64,000 nucleotides of DNA, taken from positions 62,001-126,000 of the forward strand of contig NZ_MLCL01000001.1 of assembly GCF_001942625.1 (NCBI RefSeq), in the 5' to 3' direction. Positions 9,562 to 17,603 of the stretch are shown here, one piece after another. Every line of letters begins with the position of its first letter. The first letter of the stretch is position 1. Source of the DNA: Mycobacterium syngnathidarum (GTDB taxonomy: Bacteria; Actinomycetota; Actinomycetes; Mycobacteriales; Mycobacteriaceae). Under the pieces are notes generated by a model, which saw only the letters and a list, made by a program, of their open reading frames with translations, was not told where the DNA came from and ran no database searches. The translations under genes were made by a program, and so were the position numbers.

Positions 9562-10544
9562 CCGAGGGCCTTTCCGGATTTGGTGAAGCGCGACAGGCGT
9601 TTCTGCGGGACGGTGAGCCGCCAGCGCTGTCCGGGGTCGGTGGCGATCCGGGCCCAGGCGGCCAGGATGGTGGCCGAGACCGTGGTGATGACGATGGCCA
9701 GCCCCGGGAAGAACGAGAGCCACCACGCGGTGTGCAGGTAGGTGCGGCCCTGCGAAACCATCAGGCCCCAGCTGACATCCGGCGGCTGGATGCCGATACC
9801 CAGGAAGCTGAGCGAGGATTCGGCCAGCATGACGTAGCAGAAGTCCAGTGTGGCCACGGTGAGCAGGGTGGGCAGCACGATCGGCACCACGTGCCGGACG
9901 ATGATGGACCGTCCACTGGCCCCGAACGTGCGGGCGGCATCCACGAACACCCGGCTGGACAGTTCGGCCGACTCGGCGCGGGCGGTGCGCAGGTACACCG
10001 GAATGCGGGTGATGGCCAGCACCGCAACGATATTGGCCGCACTCGGGGAGAACACGTAGAGCACCACCACGGCCAGCAGCAACGAGGGGAAGCTCATGAT
10101 GACGTCGGCCACCCGCATCGCCAGCGTTTCCCGCCAGCCGCGGTAGTAGCCGGCCCACATCCCGATCAGCGATCCGGCGACCGCCGAGATCACCACGGCG
10201 GGGACGGCCACCGACAGCGTGGTGCGGCACGCGACGATCAAACGGGCGAGCATGCTGCGGCCCAGGGGGTCGGTGCCGAGAACGTTCGCCCAGCCGTGCG
10301 CAAGCGTGAACGGCGCCTGGTTCGAATTGTCGAGGTCGATCTGGGTGGCGAGGTTGCCGACCAGCATCGGCCCGAACACCGCGGTAAGGATCACCAGGCC
10401 CAGCACCACGACAGCGGCGGCGGCGACCCGGTCGTTGACCAGCAGCCGGAACCACACCGAGCGTCTGCGGGTCGGTTCAGCCTCCGGTTCGCCAACGATA
10501 GCGGTGGTGGGCTTGACTGGTACCAGGTCGATTTGAGTGCTCAC
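9558..10544 (-). CDS. ABC transporter permease (OppC/DppC type)
   Basis: This 328-residue inner-membrane protein has one N-terminal and about five later membrane segments. The EAA loop that docks onto the ATPases reads EALS-like here as DAARTFGASG near residue 210. It begins with a GTG at 10544 and a cytosolic N-terminal tail rich in charged residues (PTRRRSVWF), typical of DppC. It lies 11 nt downstream of the OppB-type permease and overlaps the OppD-type ATPase gene. Confidence 0.9.
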   Translation of the reverse strand: MSTQIDLVPVKPTTAIVGEPEAEPTRRRSVWFRLLVNDRVAAAAVVVLGLVILTAVFGPMLVGNLATQIDLDNSNQAPFTLAHGWANVLGTDPLGRSMLARLIVACRTTLSVAVPAVVISAVAGSLIGMWAGYYRGWRETLAMRVADVIMSFPSLLLAVVVLYVFSPSAANIVAVLAITRIPVYLRTARAESAELSSRVFVDAARTFGASGRSIIVRHVVPIVLPTLLTVATLDFCYVMLAESSLSFLGIGIQPPDVSWGLMVSQGRTYLHTAWWLSFFPGLAIVITTVSATILAAWARIATDPGQRWRLTVPQKRLSRFTKSGKALG

Positions 10545-10555
10545 GATGTGTACCC

Positions 10556-11485
10556 CTAGACCTTTGCCGGTTCCCGTACGCGTGCATCCAGCAGCGCGTA
10601 GCAGGCGTCGATGATGATGTTCAGCACGAAGATGCTCACCGCGGTGAGCAGGACGGCCGCCTGCAGGACGGCGAAGTCACGCTGCAGGATGGCGTCGATC
10701 ATGAGCTTGCCGATGCCGGGCCAGCCGAAGATGGCCTCCACCACCACCGCACCGTTGATCAGACCGACCGCGAGATCGCCTGCCACCGTCAGCGCGGGTG
10801 CTGCCGCGTTGCGCAGCGCGTGGTGGCTGACCACTCGCAGATCGCCGGCGCCCTTGCTGCGGGCCAGCCTGATGTAAGGCGCCGAAAGTGCCGAGACCAT
10901 GGCGCCTCGGACCACCTGGGTGAGTACGCCCAGCGGCCGGATCATCAGGGTGGCGATCGGCAGGATCCAGGACAGCATGCCATCGTCGGTGCCCGAGGTG
11001 GGCAGCCATCCCATCAGCACGGAGAACAGCCACACCCCGGTGATGGCGAACCAGAAATCGGGAATGCTGGCGGCGGTCATCGACAGGAGACTGGAGAACC
11101 GGTCGGCCAGCGAGTTGGGCCGGTAGGCCGCCCAGCATCCCACGATGACGGCGCCGATGATCGCCAGCAGCATGGTGGTGAAGGCCAGTTGCAGTGTCGC
11201 CGGGAAGGCCCGCAGGGCCATTGCCGATGCGGATTCACCTGTGCGCAGCGAGGTTCCGAAATCGAGGTGGATCACGCCCTTGAAGTAGTCGAGCAACTGG
11301 ACGGCGAGCGGCCGGTCGAATCCGTGCTGATGGGCAAACGCCTCACGCTGGTCGGCGGTGGCGGACTCGGGCAGGTACAGGTTGGTCGGGTCGCCGGTGA
11401 GCCGGGCCAGCAGGAATACACCAAGCAGCACGATGATCAACGGGATGGCGCTGGTGTACATCCGGCGACGGAGGAAGGGGAACAT
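10556..11485 (-). CDS. ABC transporter permease (OppB/DppB type)
   Basis: This 309-residue protein has six predicted membrane segments and the N-terminal DppB pattern RRRMYTSAIPLIIVLLG followed by a periplasmic-side region. The docking loop YIRLARSKGAGD lies near residue 205. It pairs with the DppC-type subunit to form the translocation channel. Start ATG at 11485 has GGAGC upstream, placed at the end of the solute-binding gene, which is 5 nt away. Confidence 0.9.
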   Translation of the reverse strand: MFPFLRRRMYTSAIPLIIVLLGVFLLARLTGDPTNLYLPESATADQREAFAHQHGFDRPLAVQLLDYFKGVIHLDFGTSLRTGESASAMALRAFPATLQLAFTTMLLAIIGAVIVGCWAAYRPNSLADRFSSLLSMTAASIPDFWFAITGVWLFSVLMGWLPTSGTDDGMLSWILPIATLMIRPLGVLTQVVRGAMVSALSAPYIRLARSKGAGDLRVVSHHALRNAAAPALTVAGDLAVGLINGAVVVEAIFGWPGIGKLMIDAILQRDFAVLQAAVLLTAVSIFVLNIIIDACYALLDARVREPAKV

Positions 11486-11490
11486 CGGGC

Positions 11491-13044
11491 TCAGCTCCTG
11501 TCGGTGCGGTCGGTCGCAGCGGGCGTCATCTCCGAAAGCCGCATTTCGTCGCCGGTGGCGGAATTGGGCGTGTAGTCCACGCGCGGGGACTTGCCGAGAA
11601 TGCCCTTCATGTGGGCGATGTAGGCGAACTGCATGATCTGTTGCGGTTCCTCGGCGAACAGTGTGGCGAACGCGTCCTGGCGGGCCTGGCCGGTGAGTGC
11701 TTCCGCGGCGCGGATCTTGGCGTCGAATTGCGGTGTGCCGTAGGCACTCTGTGGCCCTTCGGACAGCATGTACTGGTCCATGGTGAACGCGGCGTCACCG
11801 GCCTGGTTGCCATGCATGATCATCAGGAGATAAGGACCGGTATCCGCCGGGAAGGGCCTCAGCTGGTACTGCAACTGGCCGGCGGTGTCCATCATCTCGA
11901 TCTTGACGTTGAGACCGATCTCGGCGAATTCACTCTGCAGCACCTCGATGGTCTCCGAAATCTTCGGGAACTGCGCGGTGCGGCCGATCAGCCGGATCTG
12001 GCGGTCCACCGGCACTCCGTCCGCCTTGGCCTCGGCGATCAGCTCCTTGGCCTTGTCGAGGTCGTGCGGCCACAACGGGAGGTGGTCGTTGTACCCGACG
12101 ACACCGGACGGGATGAGCTGCGACGCCGGCTCCCCGAGCCCGCGGAACAGTGCTTTGACGATGCCGGTCCGGTTGACCGAGTAGTTGATGGCCTGCCGGA
12201 CCCGGATGTCGTTGAGCGGCGCCTCTCCCGCCTGCATGCGCAGTGCGGTGGTCTCGTTGTTCTGGAACGGAACTCCCCGATCGCCGGCGCCGTCCTCGGG
12301 CCCGAGCGAGGTGGCGATGTCGGCCTCGTCGTTGGTGATCATGGCGGCGCGCACGCTGCCCTCGCTGCGCCACTGGTATTCGGCGCGGGCGAACGCCGGC
12401 TTGGCGCCCCAGTAGCGATCGTTGCGCTTGAGCAGCAGCTTCTGGCCGTACTCCCAGTCTTCGATCGCGTACGGGCCGGTGCCGATGGGCTCGCGCACCT
12501 TCTCGCTGAGGCTGGTTCCCGACGGCACAATCTCCACGAACGAGATACGTAGCGGCAGAATCGGATCCGGTTTCGGGGTGCCGATCACCACGGTGTTCTC
12601 GTCTGACGCCCTGACGTCCAGCCTGTCATCGCCGAACACGTAGCCGTCGACGTTGCACTGCAGATCGGAGTTCACCGCCCGGTCGATCGAATAGGCAGCG
12701 TCCCTGGCAGTGAACGGCGCACCGTCAGAGAAGGCGACCCCTTTGCGGATGTCGAAAGTCCATTGGTCGGGCGCGGTTTGGCGCCAAGCGGTGGCCAGCA
12801 GCGGTTGCAGGTCGCCGGTGTCGGGATCACGCTCGATGAGCGGTTCGGTGATGTTGGACCGCACCACGATGCCGGTGGACGTCAGCGAGCTCTCGCACGG
12901 CTCCAGAGTCGGCGGCTCCTGGGGGATGACGATCCGTAGGGTGTCGGGGTCGTAGCCGCCGTGCGCAGTGTTGGCGACGGTGCACCCTGCGGTGAGCGTG
13001 CAGGCGGCCAGAGCGACTGCCGAAGCGGCGATGGCTCGCCTCAT
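11491..13044 (-). CDS. extracellular solute-binding lipoprotein (SBP family 5)
   Basis: The 517-residue product is the first gene of the aldarate operon. It starts with a lipoprotein signal peptide ending in LTAGC (Cys21 is the lipidation site). The family 5 fold follows, with IVIPQEPPTLEP, ATAWRQ and WTFDIRKGVAFSDG. Family 5 proteins usually bind oligopeptides, nickel or glycosides; given the downstream glucarate enzymes, the ligand here may be an aldarate, its lactone or a conjugate. ATG at 13044 has GGAGGA upstream; the longer open frame is rejected because it would bury the signal peptide. Confidence 0.9.
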   Translation of the reverse strand: MRRAIAASAVALAACTLTAGCTVANTAHGGYDPDTLRIVIPQEPPTLEPCESSLTSTGIVVRSNITEPLIERDPDTGDLQPLLATAWRQTAPDQWTFDIRKGVAFSDGAPFTARDAAYSIDRAVNSDLQCNVDGYVFGDDRLDVRASDENTVVIGTPKPDPILPLRISFVEIVPSGTSLSEKVREPIGTGPYAIEDWEYGQKLLLKRNDRYWGAKPAFARAEYQWRSEGSVRAAMITNDEADIATSLGPEDGAGDRGVPFQNNETTALRMQAGEAPLNDIRVRQAINYSVNRTGIVKALFRGLGEPASQLIPSGVVGYNDHLPLWPHDLDKAKELIAEAKADGVPVDRQIRLIGRTAQFPKISETIEVLQSEFAEIGLNVKIEMMDTAGQLQYQLRPFPADTGPYLLMIMHGNQAGDAAFTMDQYMLSEGPQSAYGTPQFDAKIRAAEALTGQARQDAFATLFAEEPQQIMQFAYIAHMKGILGKSPRVDYTPNSATGDEMRLSEMTPAATDRTDRS

Positions 13045-13360
13045 GAATCCTCCAGGGTGTGATGTCCACGTATGTGGATGCCGGTTGTGACCGCAGACAC
13101 ACGCTAAGAACGGCCCGAGATGCTCGTCAACCCACTGAAATCGGCGGAAACGGTTCGCATCGGGGGTGCGCGCCCCATGGCGGGAACGGTGAAAAGGGAG
13201 ACTGAGCTGCGAATTTGGCGAGTAGGGCAAGCCATCGATACGCCTGCAGCAATGCCGCAGAGACAATTATGCAGCTTGCGTATCAACCCATGCTATTTCC
13301 GTGTTGGACGGGTATTTGCAGGCAGGCTTACCGTAGCTGCATCCCGACCGAGGAGTACGT
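13045..13360 (+). promoter_or_regulatory. divergent control region between aldarate operon and 2-hydroxyacid dehydrogenase
   Basis: This 316 bp stretch holds no convincing gene. It separates the start of the nine-gene minus-strand operon from the plus-strand dehydrogenase and must hold both promoters. A perfect inverted repeat TCCAC-N4-GTGGA sits at 13065-13078, about 20 bp before the binding-protein ATG. The right part (13255-13330) is visibly more AT-rich than the surroundings. I could not assign -35/-10 boxes with confidence. Confidence 0.5.
13065..13078. promoter_or_regulatory. candidate operator, inverted repeat TCCAC-N4-GTGGA
   Basis: The two 5 bp arms are perfectly complementary around the spacer GTAT. 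The site sits in the 5' leader or promoter of the solute-binding gene. IclR-family operators are often short palindromes of this kind, and an IclR gene is part of the operon, so autoregulation is a reasonable inference. The motif has not been compared against known sites. Confidence 0.4.
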
Positions 13361-14350
13361 GTGCCCGATTCCGATTCCAGCCGCCGCGTCCTGCAGGTGG
13401 GTCCGCTCAAGCCGTCGCTCGCGGAAACGCTGCGGACCAGCTATGACGCCTTCGCGTTGCCCGACGGCCCCGAACGCGCGGCGTTCCTCGCCGAGCACGG
13501 CGCCACGATTGCCGCGGTGGTGACCTCGGGACGCACCGGTGTCGACGCCGAGCTGATGTCGGCGCTGCCCAATCTCGGCGCGGTGGTCAACTTCGGGGTC
13601 GGCTACGACACCACCGACGTCGAAGCTGCTGCCGCCCGAAACGTCATGGTCAGCAACACCCCGGATGTACTCAGTGACTGCGTGGCCGACACCGCCGTCG
13701 GATTGTTGATCGACACCATGCGGCAGTTCTCGGCCGCCGATCGTTACCTACGGGCCGGCCGCTGGATCAGCGACGGCAACTACCCACTGACCCATAAGGT
13801 TTCGGGAGCGCGCGTCGGCATCATCGGGCTGGGCCGGATCGGCCAGGCGATCGCCACCCGGCTCGTCGCATTCGGCTGCCCCATCAGCTACCACAATCGG
13901 CGTGAGGTCGCGGGTAGTCCGTACACCTACGTCACGTCGGCCGTCGAGCTCGCCCGGCAGGTCGATGCCCTGATCGTCGCCGCGGCCGGCGGCAGCGGGA
14001 CGCGGCACCTCGTCGACCGGGATGTGTTGGACGCGCTCGGTCCCGACGGCTACCTGGTGAACATCGCCCGCGGCAGCGTCGTGGACGAACAAGCCCTTGT
14101 CGATGCGCTGACCGGAGGCAGGCTGGCCGGTGCCGGACTCGACGTGTTCACCGACGAACCGAATGCGCCCGAGGCACTGCTGTCGTTGGACAACGTGGTG
14201 CTGTTGCCGCACGTCGGGAGTGGAACCGTCGAGACTCGTGCCGCGATGGAGGCCCTCACCCTGGCCAACCTGGACAGGTTCCTGGAGACGGGCGACCTCG
14301 TCACTCCGGTGCCCATGCCGACTCCGGCCGGGTCAGGTCAAAGGGCCTAG
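13361..14350 (+). CDS. D-isomer 2-hydroxyacid dehydrogenase (hydroxypyruvate/glyoxylate reductase-like)
   Basis: The 329-residue enzyme has the NAD(P) motif GLGRIGQAIA near residue 155, the arginine of NIARGSVVDE, the glutamate of TDEPNAPE and the catalytic histidine in LPHVGSGT. The set fits a hydroxypyruvate/glyoxylate or 2-ketogluconate reductase subgroup. GTG at 13361 has AGGAG 5 nt upstream. It is divergent from the aldarate operon and unlike the other dehydrogenase at 3685 in sequence detail, so the two are paralogues rather than a recent duplication. Its stop overlaps the convergent microprotein gene by 4 bp. Confidence 0.87.
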   Translation: MPDSDSSRRVLQVGPLKPSLAETLRTSYDAFALPDGPERAAFLAEHGATIAAVVTSGRTGVDAELMSALPNLGAVVNFGVGYDTTDVEAAAARNVMVSNTPDVLSDCVADTAVGLLIDTMRQFSAADRYLRAGRWISDGNYPLTHKVSGARVGIIGLGRIGQAIATRLVAFGCPISYHNRREVAGSPYTYVTSAVELARQVDALIVAAAGGSGTRHLVDRDVLDALGPDGYLVNIARGSVVDEQALVDALTGGRLAGAGLDVFTDEPNAPEALLSLDNVVLLPHVGSGTVETRAAMEALTLANLDRFLETGDLVTPVPMPTPAGSGQRA

Positions 14351-14511
14351 CGGACGTTACAGCCGGTGCTCATGTTGTGACAGTGCGCGCCGGAACCGCA
14401 TGAGCCGCAATGGCACCCGCAGGCGATCTTGGCCTGTGGTCTCACCACTGGTTGCGGCGGATAGTAGATGTCCCGGTCTCGGTCCCTGTTCGGGCGGTCG
14501 CGTCGTGGCAT
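14347..14511 (-). CDS. Cys/His-rich microprotein, putative metal-binding
   Basis: This 54-codon gene starts at ATG 14511 with a strong GAGGAGG site about 8 nt upstream, 60 bp after the stop of the LysR gene on the same strand. The N-terminal half is very basic/acidic (an RDRDRD run) and then YYPPQP. The C-terminal half packs six cysteines (residues 31, 33, 35, 38, 44, 51) and three histidines (34, 43, 45) as CGCHCGSCGSGAHCH. This density is typical of metallothioneins or small zinc/copper-binding peptides, but I do not recognise the family. It is not like the known MymT sequence as I recall it. Confidence 0.65.
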   Translation of the reverse strand: MPRRDRPNRDRDRDIYYPPQPVVRPQAKIACGCHCGSCGSGAHCHNMSTGCNVR

Positions 14512-14571
14512 GGTGAGGACCTCCTCGAGGTCGGCGTCATATGCACATCAGGCTATGCCCGGATGGACCGT

Positions 14572-15498
14572 TCAACCGACGAAATCCTCGATGAGATCGT
14601 CGGTGGTCCACTCCCGTGGCGGCAGCACGTCGCGCAGTAGTCGCAGCAACGCAGGATTAGTACTGTCCCCACGCCAGACCGCATCCAATTCGACCGGCCG
14701 TTCCCGGAATGCGCCGATCGACCGGAACACCACTCCCTCGGGATGCATGGTGGCCGTCGATGCGGGCACCAGGGCGATGCCGATCCCGGAGCGCACCAGT
14801 ACCAGCATGGTGTGCACCTGGGTGACGTACTGGACGTAGCGCGGTGTGGCGCCGGCGATGGTGAACGTGCTGATCAACAGTTCGTTGAAGTAGCGGGCCT
14901 GCACCGGGGAATACATCACCATGTCCTGGCCGTCGAGATCGTTGAGCGTGAGCTGACGGCGCACCTCGACCAGCGGATGCGCGGCCGGCAATGCGGCGAT
15001 GAGCTGTTCATGCAGCAGCGGCCGGGATACCAGGCCGGGACGTTTGAGCGGTGGCCGCGCCATACCGAGATCCAGTTCGCCCGTCATGAGCGCTTCGATC
15101 TGGGCGGCCGTCACCATCTCCCGCAACTCGAGTGTTACGTCGGGCATCTGTTGCCGTGCAGCATCGAACAGCCTGGGCAACACCGGGTGCGCCGACGCCG
15201 CGGTGAATCCAATCACCACGGTCCCGAGATCGCCTGCGGGAACACGTTTTACATTGAGTGCCGCCCCCTCGGCCAACTGCAGGATACGGCGGGCATCGGG
15301 CAGGAATGCCACGCCCGCGGGCGTCAGCGTGACCGACCGGGTGGTGCGGTCGATCAGACTCACCCCGAGTTCGCTCTCCAACTGCTGAATCTGGCGGCTC
15401 AGGGGCGGTTGGGTCATGTGCAGCCGTTCGGCGGCCCGGCCGAAGTGCAGTTCCTCGGCGACGGCGATGAAGCACGACAGCCTCGACAGCGAGAACAC
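14572..15498 (-). CDS. LysR family transcriptional regulator
   Basis: This 308-residue regulator has a typical N-terminal winged helix (residues 1-60; FGRAAERLHMTQPPLSRQIQQLE) and a periplasmic-binding-like effector domain. The GTG start at 15498 fits the usual LysR beginning FSLSRLSCFIAVAEE; the upstream site is weak. It precedes the Cys-rich microprotein gene. It lies between the two aldarate clusters but is divergent only from the HNH gene, so its target is uncertain; a role in aldarate or aromatic-acid metabolism is a guess from location. Confidence 0.9.
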   Translation of the reverse strand: MFSLSRLSCFIAVAEELHFGRAAERLHMTQPPLSRQIQQLESELGVSLIDRTTRSVTLTPAGVAFLPDARRILQLAEGAALNVKRVPAGDLGTVVIGFTAASAHPVLPRLFDAARQQMPDVTLELREMVTAAQIEALMTGELDLGMARPPLKRPGLVSRPLLHEQLIAALPAAHPLVEVRRQLTLNDLDGQDMVMYSPVQARYFNELLISTFTIAGATPRYVQYVTQVHTMLVLVRSGIGIALVPASTATMHPEGVVFRSIGAFRERPVELDAVWRGDSTNPALLRLLRDVLPPREWTTDDLIEDFVG

Positions 15499-15690
15499 CG
15501 GTGCAGCCTATCGGCCAATGTCGTGATAAATGCCCGAACCGCATGAATATGCCCGACAGATTACTTAGCTGCGCATTTAATTGCATGACCATCCTGTGAC
15601 CACCCCGAGGACGCCGCCAAGATTTGCCCGCCTAGCGAGCGACAATTCAGCGACAACCCGGAAAACGTTGCCCGCCTGTTTGTTCAGGAC

Positions 15691-15711
15691 TATTATAGAA
15701 TATATGTTCGA
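15691..15711 (+). promoter_or_regulatory. leaderless promoter and overlapping SOS-like box
   Basis: TATTAT at 15691-15696 is a good -10 box, 7 nt before the ATG at 15704, so the mRNA may begin at the start codon. The segment 15696-15711 reads TAGAAT-ATAT-GTTCGA. Its right half is a perfect match and its left half a 4/6 match to the mycobacterial LexA box TCGAAC-N4-GTTCGA. LexA bound here would cover the transcription start. LexA control of some 13E12-family genes is known in M. tuberculosis. Confidence 0.55.
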
Positions 15712-17365
15712 ATTGCTTGATCGGCCGGCGCTCGGTGTATTCACCGACGCCGCGCTGATCGACACCCTCGAACACCACACCCGCGCCGAAGCCATCGAAG
15801 CCGCCGCACGCCTGTCCGTCATCGCCGAGGTCGTGGCCCGGCACTGCGACGACGAAGACGACGCCTCCGCCTACCGCGCTATCGACGGCTGGGAAACCGC
15901 GGCCGCCGCCATCAGCGCCGCCTGCAACCTCAGCCGCGGCGCCGCCTCCGCCCAGATGCGCATCGCCCAAGCCTTGCGCGAACGCCTCCCCAAAGTCGCC
16001 GCCGTCTTCGCCCGCGGCGACATCTCGGCAAAAATCATCTCTACCATCACCTGGCGCACCCAACTCATCAACGACGACGAAGCGCTGCAACTCGTCGACG
16101 CCGCCCTGGCCGGCGCCGCAACGACGTATGGTGCCCTGACCGCCACCAAAACCGAACAAGCCATCGATGTCTGGGTGGAGAAGTTCGACCCCGCCGCCGT
16201 GCGCAGAACCCGCACCGCCGCCCGCGATCGCGACATCCACTTCGGCGACCCCGACGACCCCAACGGCACCGTCTCGATCTGGGGACGACTGCTGGCCACC
16301 GACGCCGCCCTGCTCAAAAACCTGCTAACCCACATGGCCCGAGGCGTCTGCGACGACGATCCCCGCACCGTGGGACAGCGCCGCTCCGACGCGCTGGGCG
16401 CCATCGGTGCCGGAGCCAACTACCTCACTTGCCAATGCGGCAACCCGGACTGCCAAGCCGCCGGAGTCGACCCCCGCTCCCGCGCCGTCGTCATCCACCT
16501 CCTCGCACAAACCCTGCCCGAGCCGGCCGCTGAAACCACAACCGACACCGAGGACGACAACGGTCTCGAGGACCGCGACAGTAGCGAAAACAGAAACGAC
16601 GCTGCCGACCACTCACTCGGGCATGAAGTCGACGACAACACCGAGCCTGAAACCGCCGTGGAACCACCCAAGGCGACACCCACAAACCCGATGCAACCAC
16701 CCCGGGACCCGCGCATCCACGGTGCACCTCCCCTCGGCGACTACCGCAAAGACCGCACACCCGCCGTAACCGGACCTCCCGCAGTCATCCTCGGCGGCGG
16801 AATCGTGCCCGCACCCCTGCTCGCCGAGCTCATAGCCACCGGCGCCGCCGTCAAACCCATCTCCGGGTCCGACGACCTCACCACCGAAACCCGCTACCGA
16901 CCCTCAGCAAAACTGGCCGCCTTCATCCAAATGCGCGACCTCGTATGTATGTTCCCCGGCTGCGGGGTCTCCGCCACCAACTGCGACCTCGACCACTCCA
17001 CCCCGTGGCCGGCCGGAGCCACCCACCCCGGCAACCTCGGCCCGAAATGCCGAACCCACCACCTGCTCAAAACTTTTCACACTGGCGAAAACGGCTGGAC
17101 CGACATCCAACACCCCGACGGCAGCCACACCTGGACCTCACCCACCGGCCACACCTACCACACCACACCCTTCAGCCAAATCCTGTTCCCCGACTGGGCC
17201 ACCCACAGTCCAGCCCCACCCACAGCATCCACACCAACCACAACCACCACCGACCGGCACCTCAAAATGCCGCTCCGCCAACAAACCCGCCAACAAACCC
17301 GCACCCAACGCATCAATACCGAACGCAGACTCAACACCGAACTCGACAAGCCTCCGCCCTTTTAG
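15704..17365 (+). CDS. DUF222/HNH endonuclease family protein (13E12 repeat family)
   Basis: The 553-residue protein has an N-terminal DUF222 helical domain (about residues 1-260), an acidic Thr/Glu/Asp-rich linker (about 265-330) and a C-terminal HNH nuclease module. The latter shows CMFPGCG, CDLDHSTPW, NLGPKCRTHH with zinc-binding cysteines and catalytic histidine. The tail is Thr/Gln-rich. Members are multicopy in mycobacteria and thought to be mobile or phage-derived. ATG at 15704 (MFELLDRPALG) is the usual family start, although the frame is open to 15581. No flanking repeats or recombinase were seen. Confidence 0.88.
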   Translation: MFELLDRPALGVFTDAALIDTLEHHTRAEAIEAAARLSVIAEVVARHCDDEDDASAYRAIDGWETAAAAISAACNLSRGAASAQMRIAQALRERLPKVAAVFARGDISAKIISTITWRTQLINDDEALQLVDAALAGAATTYGALTATKTEQAIDVWVEKFDPAAVRRTRTAARDRDIHFGDPDDPNGTVSIWGRLLATDAALLKNLLTHMARGVCDDDPRTVGQRRSDALGAIGAGANYLTCQCGNPDCQAAGVDPRSRAVVIHLLAQTLPEPAAETTTDTEDDNGLEDRDSSENRNDAADHSLGHEVDDNTEPETAVEPPKATPTNPMQPPRDPRIHGAPPLGDYRKDRTPAVTGPPAVILGGGIVPAPLLAELIATGAAVKPISGSDDLTTETRYRPSAKLAAFIQMRDLVCMFPGCGVSATNCDLDHSTPWPAGATHPGNLGPKCRTHHLLKTFHTGENGWTDIQHPDGSHTWTSPTGHTYHTTPFSQILFPDWATHSPAPPTASTPTTTTTDRHLKMPLRQQTRQQTRTQRINTERRLNTELDKPPPF

Positions 17366-17446
17366 GCGGGCTCGTGTCCGATTCCGGCAGCCCGGACCTG
17401 TTGCCGCCAATACGACGGCGGCGATGAGCAGAGTGGGAACGTCACC

Positions 17447-17566
17447 TCACAGATGCCCCAAGTGATGGCCGTCCCCGAACGACTGCACAGCCATGATCGC
17501 CGCGTGCACGACGCTGGAGACCACGAGGGCGATCTGGAGTAGGCGGTAGCTGCGTGAAGGTTCCAA
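17447..17566 (-). pseudogene. possible remnant of a small two-helix membrane protein
   Basis: From TTG 17566 (GGGAGC 6 nt upstream) the frame reads a membrane helix, RLLQIALVVSSVVHAAIMAV, then a Gly/His-rich turn HHLGHL, then TGA at 17447-17449. After the TGA the same frame continues GDVPTLLIAAVVLAATG, which looks like a second membrane helix. This suggests a nonsense mutation in a small two-helix protein, or a genuine 39-residue single-helix protein. It lies 37 nt downstream of the dehydratase gene on the same strand. No homologue is recognised. Confidence 0.3.
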
Positions 17567-17603
17567 TGGCGCGCTCCCGGATGGTTGGATCTCCAGGATC
17601 GCA

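Noticed and set aside
15704..17365. HNH gene as part of an intact mobile element
   Set aside because: No integrase, transposase, terminal repeats or target duplication were found around it.
17447..17449. TGA as a selenocysteine codon
   Set aside because: No selenocysteine insertion hairpin is seen and no selenoprotein family fits; a nonsense mutation is simpler.
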